From Pectinophora gossypiella (Eukaryota > Arthropoda > Insecta > Lepidoptera > Gelechiidae), in the NCBI RefSeq assembly GCF_024362695.1, contig NC_065408.1, positions 14,880,001-14,944,000 on the forward strand: a stretch of 64,000 nucleotides of DNA. Direction: 5' to 3'. The stretch's first letter is position 1; each line of letters opens with the position of its first letter. A program made the translations under genes and the position numbers. Positions 32,977 to 44,504 of the stretch are shown here, piece after piece. A model generated the notes under the pieces. It worked only from the letters and a program-made list of their open reading frames with translations, had not been told where the DNA came from and did no database searches.

Positions 32977-33302
32977 CATAAACGGCCTATATACGTCCCA
33001 CTGCTGGGCACAGGCCTCCCCTCAATAAACCGGAGGGGGGTACGGAGCATACTCCACCACGCTGCTCCAATGCGGGTTGGTGGAGGTGTTTTTACGGCTA
33101 ATAGCCGGGACCAACGGCTTAGCGTGCCCTCTGAAGCACGGAACCATCTTACTTTTTCGGACAATCAGGTGATTCAAGCCTGAAAAGTCCTTACCAAACA
33201 AAGGACAGTCTCACAAAGTGATTTCGACAATGTCCCCATCGGGAATCGAACCCGGACCTCCAGATCGTGAGCCTAACGCTCTAACCACTAGACCACGGAG
33301 GC
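32977..33302 (-). mobile_element. SINE-B, full length, 13-bp target-site duplication
   Basis: TGTTGTGCGATTA flanks the copy at 32964-32976 and 33303-33315. It lies 99 bp from the preceding SINE-B in opposite orientation, making an inverted pair with ~330-bp arms. Confidence 0.9.
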
Positions 33303-33394
33303 TGTTGTGCGATTATTTGACATTATTACATAACATAACATTTTATGATGTTCCACTGCTAGGTATACATAGGCCCTTTGTCATTGTGACCTAT

Positions 33395-33508
33395 ATTGAC
33401 GCCAACCCACCAACACGAAGTGGAGGTGTAGGGGAGTATGCTCGATACCCCCGCCGGTTGATTAAGGGGAAGCCTGTAACCAGCCGTGGGAAGTATATAG
33501 GCTCTTTC
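33395..33508 (+). mobile_element. SINE-B tail, degraded
   Basis: CCAACCCACCAACACGAAGTGGAG...CCCGCCGGTTGATTAAGGGGAAGCC...GGAAGTATATAGGCT is a worn copy of the SINE-B 3' part. Confidence 0.6.
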
Positions 33509-33584
33509 TAATATTCCTCTGAAGTAACACAAATTATATTTTTACCAGACTTGTTTAGCCAAGAGTATCTATTGATGGTTTTTG

Positions 33585-33860
33585 TGCATACATACATACA
33601 TAAACTCATGCCTATTTCCCACCGGAATAAGCAAGGACTACGGAATTCCATTTGCTTCGATCCTGACACACTTCTCTTGCTTTAACCACATTCATCAATC
33701 GTTTCATACACACGCGCCGGTTCAGAGTAGATCGTACTGAACTTTTTCTAAGGACATCTCCAATTTGGTCAATGTACGTCCTTCTAGGTCTTCCTCTGCC
33801 AGCCCTACCAACAACCTTCGTAATATACAGCTTTCGTAATCCTGTTATCCTTCATCCATG
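33585..33860 (-). mobile_element. RTE-like LINE ORF 3' fragment
   Basis: The TATGT-type tail (CATACATACATACATAAACTC in reverse) is followed by the NVxEA/CQDR coding end, GRPRRTYIDQI and AGRG motifs. It is nearly the same span as at 22558, with a short deletion. Confidence 0.7.
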
Positions 33861-34442
33861 TTTTTTGTAGGGTATTATTTTTCTTTTAAAGGTACTTAAA
33901 TGTATAAGATGTCGTAGTCTACTTTCTTAAGATTTTTTTTCTTTTTCCCCTAAGGGATAGAATAATATGAACAATCACGTCTAAAAGCTGTTCAACCTTG
34001 TATCTTTAATGTTATTTAATTTGTAAGACTTTTACTAACATTCACGATTATTTTCCTTAAAACTTAAGTACTTCACTTTGTCAGCCAAATTGAAATTGTA
34101 ATCCACTTACTTTGTTTACTCTCACAAATTGTATAAGAGGATTGAGTTAGACTCAATAAATTATGCTAGTTGACAATGTTATCGTCAAATGACGTTTTCA
34201 AGGTTTTTACTTTTGTGTGCGATCTTCTTCTATCGTGTCGGTTGTGAGGTGGATTACCAACCTCATCAACCCGCCAACCCGGTTATTATCGATCCGCCGA
34301 AGGCCGCTGACATGGCTGATGTAGCGACTACGTACTTACATCATTACCAGCCGGGACCAACGGCTTAACGTGCCTTTAGAAGCACGGATCATCTTACTTT
34401 CGGACAATCGGGTGATCAGCCTGCAATATTCTAACCATACCA

Positions 34443-34792
34443 GCAGGACTAACATGCACAACGTGATAAAATTATCGATCGGTTCAATAAATTTTGTCGA
34501 AATCGATAAGTTTGTTTTCTTCCCTAACATGCGTGCTATGTGATTTTGTTCGTATTATGACACAACGACATGATTTATTTGGATTCCCTTATTAGCACCA
34601 ATCGACAGAACAGAATCGATAAAATGACTGTGACAGTTTTTTTTATTAGGTATACAATGTTTTAAGTTTACGCGGTTATTTTCATACTTGCAACAGTGTC
34701 GAAATATCGGGAGTCTCATATCCCTATTTCAAACGCGGTCAGAACCCGTTATTATGTGTTTTTTTTTTATCATGTTGCGCATGATAACCCTA
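34443..34792. mobile_element. MITE-H copy 1, split by MITE-I
   Basis: The left TIR is CAGGACTAACATGCACAACGTGATAAAATT; the right TIR is ATCATGTTGCGCATGATAACCCTACAG. The interior (TTGTTCGTATTATGACACAACGACATGA, AGCACCAATCGAC) matches 37903-38124 and 62871-63111. The right side is interrupted at about 34640-34765. Confidence 0.75.
34640..34765. mobile_element. MITE-I copy 1 (innermost insert)
   Basis: GTGTCGAAATATCGGGAGTCTCATATCCCT and ACGCGGTCAGAACCCGTTATTATGTGTTTT match the right two-thirds of the foldback at 57027-57172. Its left arm here is decayed (TTTACGCGGTTATT). Confidence 0.65.
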
Positions 34793-35204
34793 CAGGACTC
34801 ACAAAGTGATTTTTGTGATATGTCCCCACCAGGATTCGAACTTGGTGTGTGCAATAAAGAATAGTGAATAGTGTGAATAGTGAACAGTGTAGTAGTTGAA
34901 AAGTGTATATTCAACTTTATATAGTATACATTAATTTAAATCTTTCATTAATTAAAATATAAACAGTATCAGAGGTTAATATAGTTTTTATGGTGTATAA
35001 GATACATATTTGTTGTGCTATAAATGACCTGATTGACGTCACAATGTAAAAACGCGCCTAGCATCGGAAATACCGCAAAGTTACGACGGTATACATACAG
35101 AGATGGGCTTTTTATACAGAAGAGAATGTTGTATAAAATTTTCCATTAGTATTTTATCAACATATACGTCAATGGTATTTTTCATTGATAGTTTTTTTTT
35201 TTGA

Positions 35205-35392
35205 CGAGACTTATTGTAGATTTGCCGCAGATGGCATTAACTATTTGGCCGGACAAATGGGGAGCGCTGAAGGCTCTCACCCGGTACAACGTTTAAAACA
35301 ACAGGCCTGAGGGTGCCCAGTTGGGCGCGAACCTCCACTCAGGCCGTCGTCTGAGAGGGGAAATATTTGAAAGAATTAATCGATCCTTCATT
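35205..35392 (-). mobile_element. Z 3' part, reverse
   Basis: The T-run and GACGAGACTTATTGTAGATTTGCCGCAG are followed by GGCCGGACAAATGGGGAGCG and GCCCAGTTGGGCGCGAACC, ending in AAGAATTAATCGA. Confidence 0.75.
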
Positions 35393-35426
35393 TGATAGTA
35401 AAGTCATAAAAATAGTAATAAAGGGA

Positions 35427-35702
35427 AGCCGTGGTAGTCCAGTTGGTAGAACGCTATCCTCTCACTTTGAGGTCTCAGGTTTGAATCCCAGCACAGGCCT
35501 AAGCCAATGTGTACGTCGAGTTTGTTTGGATCATAAACGATTGTCGCCCGAGGAAACCCACATTCCCGAGAAATGTATTTTCGGAAGTATGTGACCTAAC
35601 CTGTATTGGGCTGGTCCCTTCCCGGGTTTGGAAAGTCAGACAGGCAGTCGCTTCTGTAAAAAATCGGTCCTGCCAAATCCCTGGACCCTGCGAAGTGTGG
35701 CA
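35427..35702 (+). mobile_element. SINE-D (tRNA-like head)
   Basis: The head is AGCCGTGGTAGTCCAGTTGG with the A box; the B box is GGTTTGAATCCCAG. The body has GGAAACCCACATTCCCGAG, GTATGTGACCTAACCTGTAT and GTCAGACAGGCAGTCGCTTCTG. Other copies lie at 36582 (fragment), 40283 (fragment), 45931 (reverse), 47457 (fragment), 56331 and 61729. Confidence 0.8.
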
Positions 35703-35751
35703 CGGAATTCGTGTCTCCCACAAATACATCATCGACTACGAATACATCCTT

Positions 35752-35962
35752 TAATGGCCCCGATTCCTGCAGACACCTCCTAATTTTACTTTAAGTTATA
35801 CCTGTCATTTTCTTATCCGCCAAAAAGGAAAGGGACGGATGATTGACAGCTCTTTTAGAAAGAATGAGTAAATGAATGAATAACCCGGACGAATCAAAAA
35901 GGTATCTCGCTGGTATGCAAACCGTTTGACATGTGCTGTCAACATAATTCTGTCGGGTTATT
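35752..35962 (+). repeat. Dispersed repeat T, copy 2
   Basis: Matches 7958-8132, with the additional GACAGCTCTTTTAGAAAGAATG segment. Confidence 0.6.
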
Positions 35963-36480
35963 GGCCAATGTAAAATTTTTAGACGGTTGTTTTAGATTTG
36001 TGCTTAAAATTGACGTGTGTTCCATAAATTTTTATGATTGTCGATTACCCGTCATAACATGAACAGCCTTTATACGTCCCACTACTGTATTGCATGCACT
36101 GTATTCTATATAATTTTATTTTTTGTACACGGGATAACAAAGAAAGACAATACTACAAGAATTGAGGCAAAAGGGACAACTTATTTCTAACAAATAATTT
36201 CAACCACAACACCTGTTATAAGACAAAGGGAATGCAAAATGTACAGAGAAATACGCGACTTAATCTTTTATCGTTCAGTTTAGTGATGTATTATTTCGCA
36301 ACTCGTCTACTCTATTATACAATCGATACAATATTTATAAATGTAGTGCTGTTAATACTCGCGTAATGGAATTTTCCTTGGTAGAATACTACTGTTTGTT
36401 TTGATTGAAAAAAACTACTTCATATCGTATGTGTGAAGTGGCTATAACGTCTACCCTACTACGGCTGAATTTCGGCCGTG
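35963..36480. other. Intronic stretch, nothing recognised
   Basis: A short ATGAACAGCCTTTATACGTCCCACTACTG piece near 36058 recalls the SINE-B tail in reverse; the rest is unassigned AT-rich DNA. Confidence 0.4.
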
Positions 36481-36581
36481 AATTTATATTAAAAAAAAAT
36501 AGCCTCACGCTTGTATCCTCAGAGGGGTAGACAGAGGTATATTGTACACACACACACTCCGGAATGATTCAATTTTTTCCC

Positions 36582-36700
36582 TATCATCATCTCCCTAGTG
36601 TTATTTCGCGTTCACGGAGTCCGCTTACCTAATCTCAAGACTTAACAGGTCCGGTTTTTTACAGAATTGGCTGCCTGTCTGACCTTCCAACCCGTCTTCA
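36582..36700 (-). mobile_element. SINE-D tail fragment
   Basis: CATCATCTCCCTAGTGTTATTTCGCG, GTCCGCTTACCTAATCTCAAG and GGCTGCCTGTCTGACCTTCCAACCCG are the reverse of the SINE-D 3' end. Confidence 0.65.
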
Positions 36701-36784
36701 CCAGATATATAAATGTTGTTTGCACCGCGGATCGAACTCCGAAGCGATTAGTCTGAAACTAAAGACCCAAAATTGCTAATGTAC

Positions 36785-37415
36785 AATTACATTAATTGTA
36801 ATGTGTAAAAAACATAAAAATAAGTTATTAGTAAGATACGAAAGTTGTTTATTGCATTATGCTGAACCAAGTCTCATTTTATTCTTTCACTTGCCTAACG
36901 TATTATGTAAACTTGTTTTTATTCCACGTGCCTATAAAATCTTTTTATTACCTGTAATTAATTAACTAACGAACGAACGAGATTGGCAAAAGATGAATAA
37001 TTAACAATAGGTGAGTAAATTAAAATTAGAATTGTAGTATACTTAAAATTATGTAAAAATAATACAAATAATTAATGTTTTGTTATTTTCGTATTATAAC
37101 AAGTTTCTATACTATGCTTATATTTTAATTTAACCTGTTTAACGTACATAATTTTATTTCAAATTAACCTTAAACCAGAAATGGCGTCATCTAGAAACTT
37201 TTATTTACGTAAACAATTTCTCAATTACCCTTAATTACATTAATCATACACAGATCAATTACCTATTTCATTATAGACTAATTTAAAAATAAAAGACAAT
37301 TATTTGTGTATCGTCTATAACTTTATCTACTTTTACAATATAAACATTTGACATAGTCATTATGGTCTAATAGCCAGACACAGGTTTTGCAATACGATTT
37401 ACCTTTATCTAATCT
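36785..37415. other. Intronic stretch without gene
   Basis: Very AT-rich; no ORF, repeat family or inverted repeat was identified. Confidence 0.4.
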
Positions 37416-37417
37416 AA

Positions 37418-37625
37418 TCTAGCCTACAACATCCCACTGCTAGGCAAAGGACTACCCTTCCTCTTTCCATTTTTCGCGGTCCTGTGCGTACTCCGGCCAG
37501 TCCCTCCGGCAAACGTCCAAGTCGTCACACCCTGAGCGGTGGGCACAGATGATCACGCAATGATGCTCCTGATCTCCTCCAAACTCCCGACTCCTTTAAA
37601 TCTCCTAGTCCATATGATAGACTCT
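37418..37625 (-). mobile_element. LINE ORF C-terminal fragment (third type)
   Basis: Minus-strand translation contains CDDLDVCRRDWPEYAQDREKW, a common tail of insect non-LTR reverse transcriptase ORFs, in a background of stops and frame changes. Confidence 0.55.
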
Positions 37626-37902
37626 GATGTGACAAAACCGAATTTCGATTTGAAGATGCGGTTACACGAGGAGCAATAGTGCCGAGTTGAAAGTATAGTT
37701 GTAGGAGAGCTTAGGTAGAGCTTTCTGGATACGACATTTCACATCTAAGGGTCTTATTTTTGAATCGCTTGCTTTCAACTCGTGTGCGAAATAATTATGT
37801 ACCTGTCTCATCTTGCAAATGACAAGTTCTCATGTGCTATGTGAAATGGGTATAAATTTTCGAAAGTGGTTTTGTTGAATGCGAGCGATTAAAAAATTAG
37901 GC

Positions 37903-38124
37903 CCCTGCACGCGCAACGTGATAAAATTATCGATGTGAAATCGATAAGTTTGTTTTTTCCCTAAAATGGGTGCCACGTGATTTTGTTCGTATTTTGACAG
38001 AACGACATGACTTATTTGGGTTTACATATTAGCACCAATCGACAATACGACATAATTATATCGTCAAACACGGTAAAATGACCATAACAACATTTTATCT
38101 CGTTGCGTATGTTAGCCCTACTGG
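37903..38124. mobile_element. MITE-H copy 2
   Basis: GCACGCGCAACGTGATAAAATTATCGATG at the left pairs with TTTATCTCGTTGCGTATGTTAGCCCTAC at the right. Interior as in 62871-63111. Confidence 0.75.
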
Positions 38125-38142
38125 ACAGAATAATACCTAGTA

Positions 38143-38325
38143 GAACGACCTCTGTGGTCCAGTCGTTGAGCGTTGTGCTCACGATCCGAGGTCCCGGGTT
38201 CGATTCCCGGTGGGGACATATCACAAAAAAAACTGTGGTCCCTAGTTTGGTTAGGGCATTACAGGCTGATCACCTGATTGTGAGAAAAAAAAATTATGAC
38301 ATTGCGCATGTTAGCCCTACAGGTC
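38143..38325 (+). mobile_element. SINE-A (3' truncated) and a MITE-H end
   Basis: SINE-A runs from GAACGACCTCTGTGGTCCAGTC through GATCACCTGATTGTG (38283). After an A run comes ATTGCGCATGTTAGCCCTACAG (38303-38325), a MITE-H end. Confidence 0.7.
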
Positions 38326-38524
38326 TTCCAAACGCGACAGTGTATGTCATTGCCAAAATAATATCTAAGCAATATGGCTGCCTATACTACTGTAAAACCC
38401 ATCACCGTTTGTAGCGTGTCATCGTTAATTACATTTTATTGATTTGGGCATTTTGAGGTCACTCGAAGGAGGCCTGGAATGAAATAAGGAGACGGCCTAA
38501 TAGAAAAAAAATAACACTACACAT

Positions 38525-38670
38525 AGGACGGTAACACTCCGCCCCGCACCAATTCATATCTGGCGGTGACCGCACCCCCTCTGGGTCTTTTTAGTCCTAA
38601 ATGGCCGAAAGCCACTGAGGAGTAAGGGAGAGCGCACGGACTGTTTGTCTCACTCGTACCATTATATACA
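38525..38670 (-). repeat. Dispersed repeat S, reverse copy
   Basis: GGTAACACTCCGCCCCGCACCAATTC...CACCCCCTCTGGG...AATGGCCGAAAGCC mirrors 18297-18478. Confidence 0.6.
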
Positions 38671-38888
38671 GGGTGTTAGTGACATCGTAACGAAAACTTT
38701 GGGTAACGATTCTGAGTTGATATCAAGTGGAATTTTCCGTCGGAAAAATATGGAACGGAAAATAATTAAAAAAAAAAACACTAAATATTTCATGAATTTT
38801 CGACGGGAAAATCCACTTGATATCAACTCAGAATCATGGTCTGAATCATGCCCCTCAGTATTGGTTACGACGCAACTAACACCTTGTA
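38668..38888. mobile_element. MITE-G copy 2
   Basis: ACAGGGTGTTAGTGACATCGTAACGAAAAC and the right end TTGGTTACGACGCAACTAACACC are inverted repeats, with nested pairing of GTTGATATCAAGTGGAATTTTCC and its complement. The 91-aa ORF across it is an artefact. Confidence 0.85.
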
Positions 38889-38899
38889 TATACCTATTT

Positions 38900-39950
38900 T
38901 TGAAACTAATTACCCGTTAATTAGATACGCTACATATGAAATGTTTCTTGTTTATATCTACAAGTTACATTATAAGTAATAATCTAATAATGTACAAGTA
39001 ACTTAGATACTATAATTACATGATGTGGGATTTCCTAATCGCCTACTATTTATCGGTATGATAGAGCATAATGTTTTTATTATAAAAAATATATAATTTG
39101 GTACTTCTTTTCCAAATAACACATCATCACAAGCAAACTGTTTTTTTTTTTTTTTTGTTAGAATCTTTCAATATCATATTTAAATCTTTATTCTAAGGAT
39201 GGTGTAATCATGGTGAAGAAAAGATGTTATTATACACTCGACTTAACAGAGCGTTAATATACACTCTGACAGTCTAGAGTCAGTGATTACATGATATGTT
39301 TCCGTCACTCCACGAAACTTGATATTCTTATATTACAAACGATTGTCATAATATACCTCATTTTTTTTAATCGGCAATATTCTCAAATAGCCTATAAATT
39401 ACTCAGATGCACGAAGGGTAAAAAAATGGCAATTTACCCAGAGTACCGGATAGATTGTCCATCTATGGATTACAGACTTATTTTATTTTATTTAATTATG
39501 TGTTAAATTGAGGTAAATAAGTACGCCACGGTTTTCTAATAGTTTACCGTATAATTAATAATAGGCATATCTAGTAAGTACTTAAAACGTTTGCATTATC
39601 ATTAACACACTTTCTTTTAAAACCTCTGTCGGAGTATTACCTACTCGCGTATCATCTCCAAAGCAATACGTTACGAAATATTCGTAAGTAACTTTCGAAG
39701 TTGCGACATTCAATCGATTTTACGTCCCACGTAAAAGGTGCCTAAATTGAAACATATGTGTAAGACAAGGAAAAAAAAACCTAAGAAGTGGATTCGGCCT
39801 TCAGAAATTAGATAAATAAGAAAAATCTGACTGGGTTGTGTAGCTATTCTTCCTTGCCTGCCTAATCTCGGAGCAAATTAAACAAACAAATAAAATATTG
39901 TTTTCCCGAAGACTGTGTGTCACTTAAGAAAATTATCCAACCTGTAGGCT
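38900..39950. other. Intronic stretch without gene
   Basis: AT-rich, with homopolymer T at 39140-39156. No family or coding sequence was recognised. Confidence 0.4.
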
Positions 39951-39956
39951 CTGCAC

Positions 39957-40086
39957 GGTAACCGCGCCGCGCGCGGCGCGAATTATATCGAGGCCTTCGA
40001 CCAATAGCCGTTTGACGTCCACCTACGTAGATAGCATTCGTATCGCTTATTGGTCAAAGCGCTCAATATAATTCGCGCCGGTTGTC
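39957..40086. mobile_element. MITE-like inverted repeat with GC-rich tip
   Basis: GCGCGAATTATATCGAGG...TTCGACCAATAG (left) pairs with TATTGGTCAAAGCGCTCAATATAATTCGCGC (right). The left edge carries CGCGCCGCGCGCGGCGCG. Only one copy is seen here. Confidence 0.65.
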
Positions 40087-40282
40087 ATACAGACTCGACT
40101 AATCGATTTTCATTATAAAGCAAGGTCGATGAAAGTGCGGCGAAGATTATTAGTCGATTGATAGACGCCATCTTTCAACTTTATTAGGCAGACTACTACG
40201 AAAATTATATAATTTTTATATCAACTTTTGAGGCTGTGCTAAGGCCTTTATATTCCTGTAATAGGTATATAGGTACAGTCTA

Positions 40283-40410
40283 TGTGTTTTCGGACATATG
40301 TGACCTAACCTGCAGGAGTGTAGGTGATTGGGCTCGTTTTGCCGTCGGTTAAAGGTCAGATAGGCAGTCGCTTCTGTGAAGGTAAGCGGACCCTGTGAAA
40401 AATTGGACAA
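40283..40410 (+). mobile_element. SINE-D tail fragment
   Basis: GTGTTTTCGGACATATGTGACCTAACCTG and GGCAGTCGCTTCTGTGAAGGTAAGCGGACCC belong to the SINE-D 3' half. Confidence 0.65.
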
Positions 40411-42009
40411 CATAGCATAGCATACTAACAGGGCATAGATAGATAAATACAGTCTATAGAATAATATTATATCTACTTTTACGTACTAGATATAATTATT
40501 TTTGTCGTATATGAAAGCGGAGAATGGAAAGATTTTCGAATGAGCTCCTATATTGTCTATTGACCTTCATAAGATGTCTGTAACAGCATCCTTGTTTAGG
40601 TGACATAGCAAAATGAACAGCATAAAGCAAAAAAATATACCGTTTGGTTTAACGGTATAGAAAACCTGTATATTCGTAATTTATATTTAAAAAATATATT
40701 TCTCACATAAAACAATGAACCAACAACCGTTACACAATTAAAAACATGGTCAATGTCAAGGCCAGAAAACAAAAGATTATTGAAAAAACTAAACTAAAAA
40801 GTGTACCACTCTTTTGTTTCTTTTTCATTTGTTTTTTTACATAATAAATAATGCATAAATAAAAATTAATATTTTCGCCTACTCCAAAACGCGCGAACAG
40901 ACGTTCGAACTTCAAATTCTCACTTGAGTTGAGTTTGAGCCATACTTATTATTAACATTCTTTTCATTATACTTTTTAGGTCAAGTACCACTTACTTATA
41001 TCACTAGTAAGTATTTTGTCGATAAAAAAGCACGCTGCATTATAGGTTCGAGGAAACAAGGGCGCGTTCAATGCGATCCTGTAAATAAACTTGTTATTCT
41101 TACATCACAGCTCATTCACCACGCCAGTTCACTTCAGATCGTTTCTAGGCTATAAAAAGCTGATTAGAAACTAATATTTCCAACACACTTGCTCGTAAAC
41201 TAGCTCTTATTGCATCGCTTTTAGGTGCATCCTATTGAAACACCCGTGCTGTAATGACATTATCGCACTAGTGCAGTTTAATCAGATACTGTTTTTTTTT
41301 TTCTAATCCCACCACGCCCGTACACTTCAGATCGCTTCTAGGTTATATAAAGAAATTTGTTTCAAACGAATATTTTTTTTTATTATTTATTAGGAAATGA
41401 GAGAGTAAAAGGAATACCAGTGAAAGGTTTTTGCGATACACTTTGAACGCAACCGTTTTCGGTCTATACATATAGAATCTTGTTTGGAACGAATATTGTG
41501 AAAGGAATTATCCTTAACATAACATAAAACCCATGTAATAGGGTGCGAGCCTATTTCTGGAAACCACGTGATTGAAGAAACGTGAATTCAATCTCATAAA
41601 GTCGAATTCAATGGTTACACTACACGCGTTCTCAATGCTAATTATATTTGTACTTGTGTAATCAGAGTCAATACTTGTAAATGTTTTTTTTTTCTCTAGC
41701 CAAGCCTATCCCACTGATGGCAAAGGCCTCCCCTCTTCTCTTTCAGAGCCCCTAAAAATCTTATTTGAATAAAACTAGTTACAAATGACTTTCGTTAATA
41801 AGAAAGGAAACAGCTTTGGTGGACTTTAGACGCACTCAAAAATACTGACGTCAAATTTGGTTGCTTGTGTAAGTGGAATGAAAGTGAACGTGGAATGTAT
41901 CTCTTGGCACTAGACTGATACTGAAATATGTGCGTTTGTAGTTATTGAAACATACCTATAATATAGGCAACCGTTCCGGATATGCCCACCTGTTTTGCTT
42001 TATTTTGTC

Positions 42010-42250
42010 GCCATGAGATGGATTACCAACATCACCAGGTGTCAGGTCTGTCATTGAGCTGCCAAAGGACTACGTATTTACAAGGGCTTAACATGGCTTC
42101 CGAAGGACGGATCATGTGATCAACCAAACTGGGGATCGATCACATAGTCATTTTTGTAATGTGACCACATCGTGAGCCCAGGCTCAATAGCTCTGACCCT
42201 ATCCTTGATAAGGGTTGATGAGTTCAGTTTTCGACCTCACAACCGTGACA
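42010..42250 (-). mobile_element. SINE-A, heavily degraded
   Basis: ATGAGATGGATTACCAAC, ATTGAGCTGCCAAAGG, GGCTTAACATGGCTTCCGAAGGACGGATCATG and CGTGAGCCCAGGCTCAA follow SINE-A order with many deletions. Confidence 0.55.
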
Positions 42251-42594
42251 AGAGAAAAGCCGCAAACCCGACAAATGTTTGTATACAATAATTAAAAAAA
42301 ATTTTAATTATGTAAGATTACATCTGGTAATCACACGCATCTGAACAATATAGCCGAGAGATGAGCAATAACGCGTCATGGCTCGCAAAGATTTTCCAAG
42401 TTGCGCAATGGACCACTTTCTAAAGTATTCTAAACTGTCGGTCAGTCGGCCATGTGGCGTAATCTAGTGTTTATTTATGCTGGGTACATCCGTAGGAGGG
42501 TGGGTAAATGGTAGGAAGGTTGGCGACGTTGGTTTGAGACGCTTGCCGCGTGACCCATTTTTTTAACTTATGTAATCTCAAGTTCACGTCGTGT

Positions 42595-42690
42595 CTTATA
42601 GGGAAGCCAAGGAATTGGCCTTTGATAGACTGGAATGGAAAATGCTACACCGACAAGAGCGTGGCTCTTAAATTGATGATGATGATGAAT
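42595..42690 (+). mobile_element. RTE-like LINE ORF C-terminus and tail
   Basis: The + strand encodes SYREAKELAFDRLEWKMLH, then RQERGS and a stop, followed by TTGATGATGATGA. This is the same terminus as at 22074 in opposite orientation, and here its reading frame is undamaged. Confidence 0.75.
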
Positions 42691-42774
42691 CTCAAGCTAA
42701 GAAAATGGCTGTCGAGCTAAACGGAGAAGAAAACTTCCAGAAGACGATCGACGTAAAAAATGTTAACAGGAGTA

Positions 42775-43047
42775 TTTAAGGGTAAGGTAACTTAAAAAGA
42801 GAAAATTTAAATCGAAAAGAATTCTGACTCGGACGGGATTTGAACCCGTAGCTCTTGGTAAGCCAGAACGAGCATATTAACCATTACACCACCACCGGGA
42901 GAATTCTGCATGGATAGGAGGAGAACCTGGTGGAGTAATGGTTAACACGCTCGTCCTGGCTTGCCAAGAGCTGCGGGTTCAAGTCCCGTCCGAGTCAGAT
43001 TTTTTTCGATTCAAATTTTATCTTTATAAGTTACCTTACCCTTAATA
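42775..43047. repeat. Head-to-head tRNA-like inverted repeat
   Basis: Arms 42775-42900 and 42920-43047 are inverted copies, from TTAAGGGTAAGGTAACTT outward ends to a short non-palindromic centre (CTGCATGGATAGGAGG). Each arm holds a tRNA-like unit with A box (TGGAGTAATGGTTAACACG type), B box (GGGTTCAAGTCCCG / reverse GGATTTGAACCCG) and a GACTCGG-matching 3' part. The left unit (about 42824-42898) is on -, the right (about 42925-42998) on +. The right unit's 3' flank has TTTTTT, a pol III stop signal. The anticodon-arm region CTGGCTTGCCAAG is a hairpin longer than a normal anticodon arm, and the acceptor ends do not pair well, so these are not called as functional tRNA genes. Confidence 0.8.
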
Positions 43048-43587
43048 ATTGTACATATTTTTTATTTAATGCTTTATAACCATCTACCTACTAAAAATGC
43101 TAAAACTCTAAATATCTTTAAAAAGGCAATAAAAGCCCACATTCTTAAACATTTTTAATGTTTTTTTCGTAGTGTGGATGTTGTGTTGGTAGTGGATAGA
43201 ACATTAAAGTGTCAACGCATAGTAGACAGGTATAGAACATAGGTACCTACTTATATTCCAATCGACTTAATAAAACATTTTATAGATTTATGTAAGGTGT
43301 TCCATGTCTGCTCAGGCTGAAGTATACTTAAATAATAATGTATCGAAATTGAGATGTGTAACTAATAAGCAGGTTTCTTTTAATTTGTAATTAGTATAGT
43401 AAGTCTCGAATGTTATTTAAGTACCTACCTACCTACTTCTTTTTGTAGTTCAATTAGTCAAACTCCAATGTTGTTTAAAACTACTCATATGTTTCTCAGT
43501 AAGCGAATCAAATGTATTCTTTTGAGAAATAAAGAGAGATCATATTTTATTTTTACTAAATACATGTGTGTTATTTTTACTAAGTAT

Positions 43588-43914
43588 CTTCTTCTATCGT
43601 GTGGGTTGTTAGGTGGAGTACAAACCTCATCAACCCTGGTGTCAGGGTTATTTCTGAGCCCCCAAAGGCCCCTGACATGGCTCATGTAACGACTACTTAC
43701 TTCCGTCAGTAAGTAGTAACCGGGACCAACGGCTTAACGTGCCTTCCGAAGCACGGATCATCTTACTTTTGGACAATCTGGTGATCAGCCAGTAATGTCC
43801 TAACCAAACTAGGGACCACGAAGTAATTTTTGTGAAATATCCCCACCGGGAATCGAACCCGGCACCTCCGGATCGTGAACCCAACGCCCCACCACTGGAT
43901 CGCGGAGGTCGTTA
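43588..43914 (-). mobile_element. SINE-A, full length
   Basis: The tail is TCTTCTATCGTGTGGGTTG, B box GGGAATCGAACCCGG, A box CACTGGATCGCGGAGG. AAGTATCT lies at both sides (about 43580-43587 and 43918-43925). Confidence 0.85.
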
Positions 43915-44504
43915 ATAAAGTATCTAAAACCTTACATAATTGGAAGTCTGGAACTGGTTCCGATTTCAAATGATACAAAACATGTGTTTAAAAGTATACA
44001 ATTAGTTCTGTAATATAATTGAACATAAAAAGTATAACAATATATATTTTTAATGTGTCACTTAACCCGTTTATAAATGTGTTTTGACAAAAAAGGTGAG
44101 AAACAAAAGCCAGCTGAAAAAGTATTAGATTGTTTCTTGAGTCTTTAGCACTTAATTAGTACACGTTAATGGGCGATAAGTGTCGAGTAACTAAGCGGTG
44201 GTGTTCACAATCTGGTTACGTAAACGCACGCGTTACGGGTTTTTAATGTGGACTGTGTGTCTTCACAGACCTGGGAGTGACCTGTGAATATCGGAAACTC
44301 ATTAGCAATTACGGCACCTTAACTAGCGGCTCGCTATGAGCGTTTTGAAATATATAGTACAGCAATTAGCTCCGTCAATATGCTTAATACGAAACTTGGA
44401 CACAATAAAGTACACATATTTTCTATTTTAACGTAATTATTAAATAATACGATACTTGATGAGCGGGACAACCGTCAAAACGGCAATAGGCTACTAGACA
44501 AACT

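Larger units (their letters stand above)
34221..34843 (-). mobile_element. SINE-A split by nested MITEs
   Basis: The tail and body occupy 34221-34440 (GTGTCGGTTGTGAGGTGG...GATCAGCCTGCAATATTCTAACC). The B-box side resumes at 34793-34843 (CACAAAGTGATTTTTGTGATATGTCCCCACCAGGATTCGAAC). In uninterrupted copies these pieces are adjacent. Between them lies MITE-H. Confidence 0.8.

Noticed and set aside
42824..42998. Two functional tRNA genes
   Set aside because: A and B boxes are present, but the acceptor pairing is poor and the anticodon region is not of normal size; without a covariance search I call only tRNA-like sequence.
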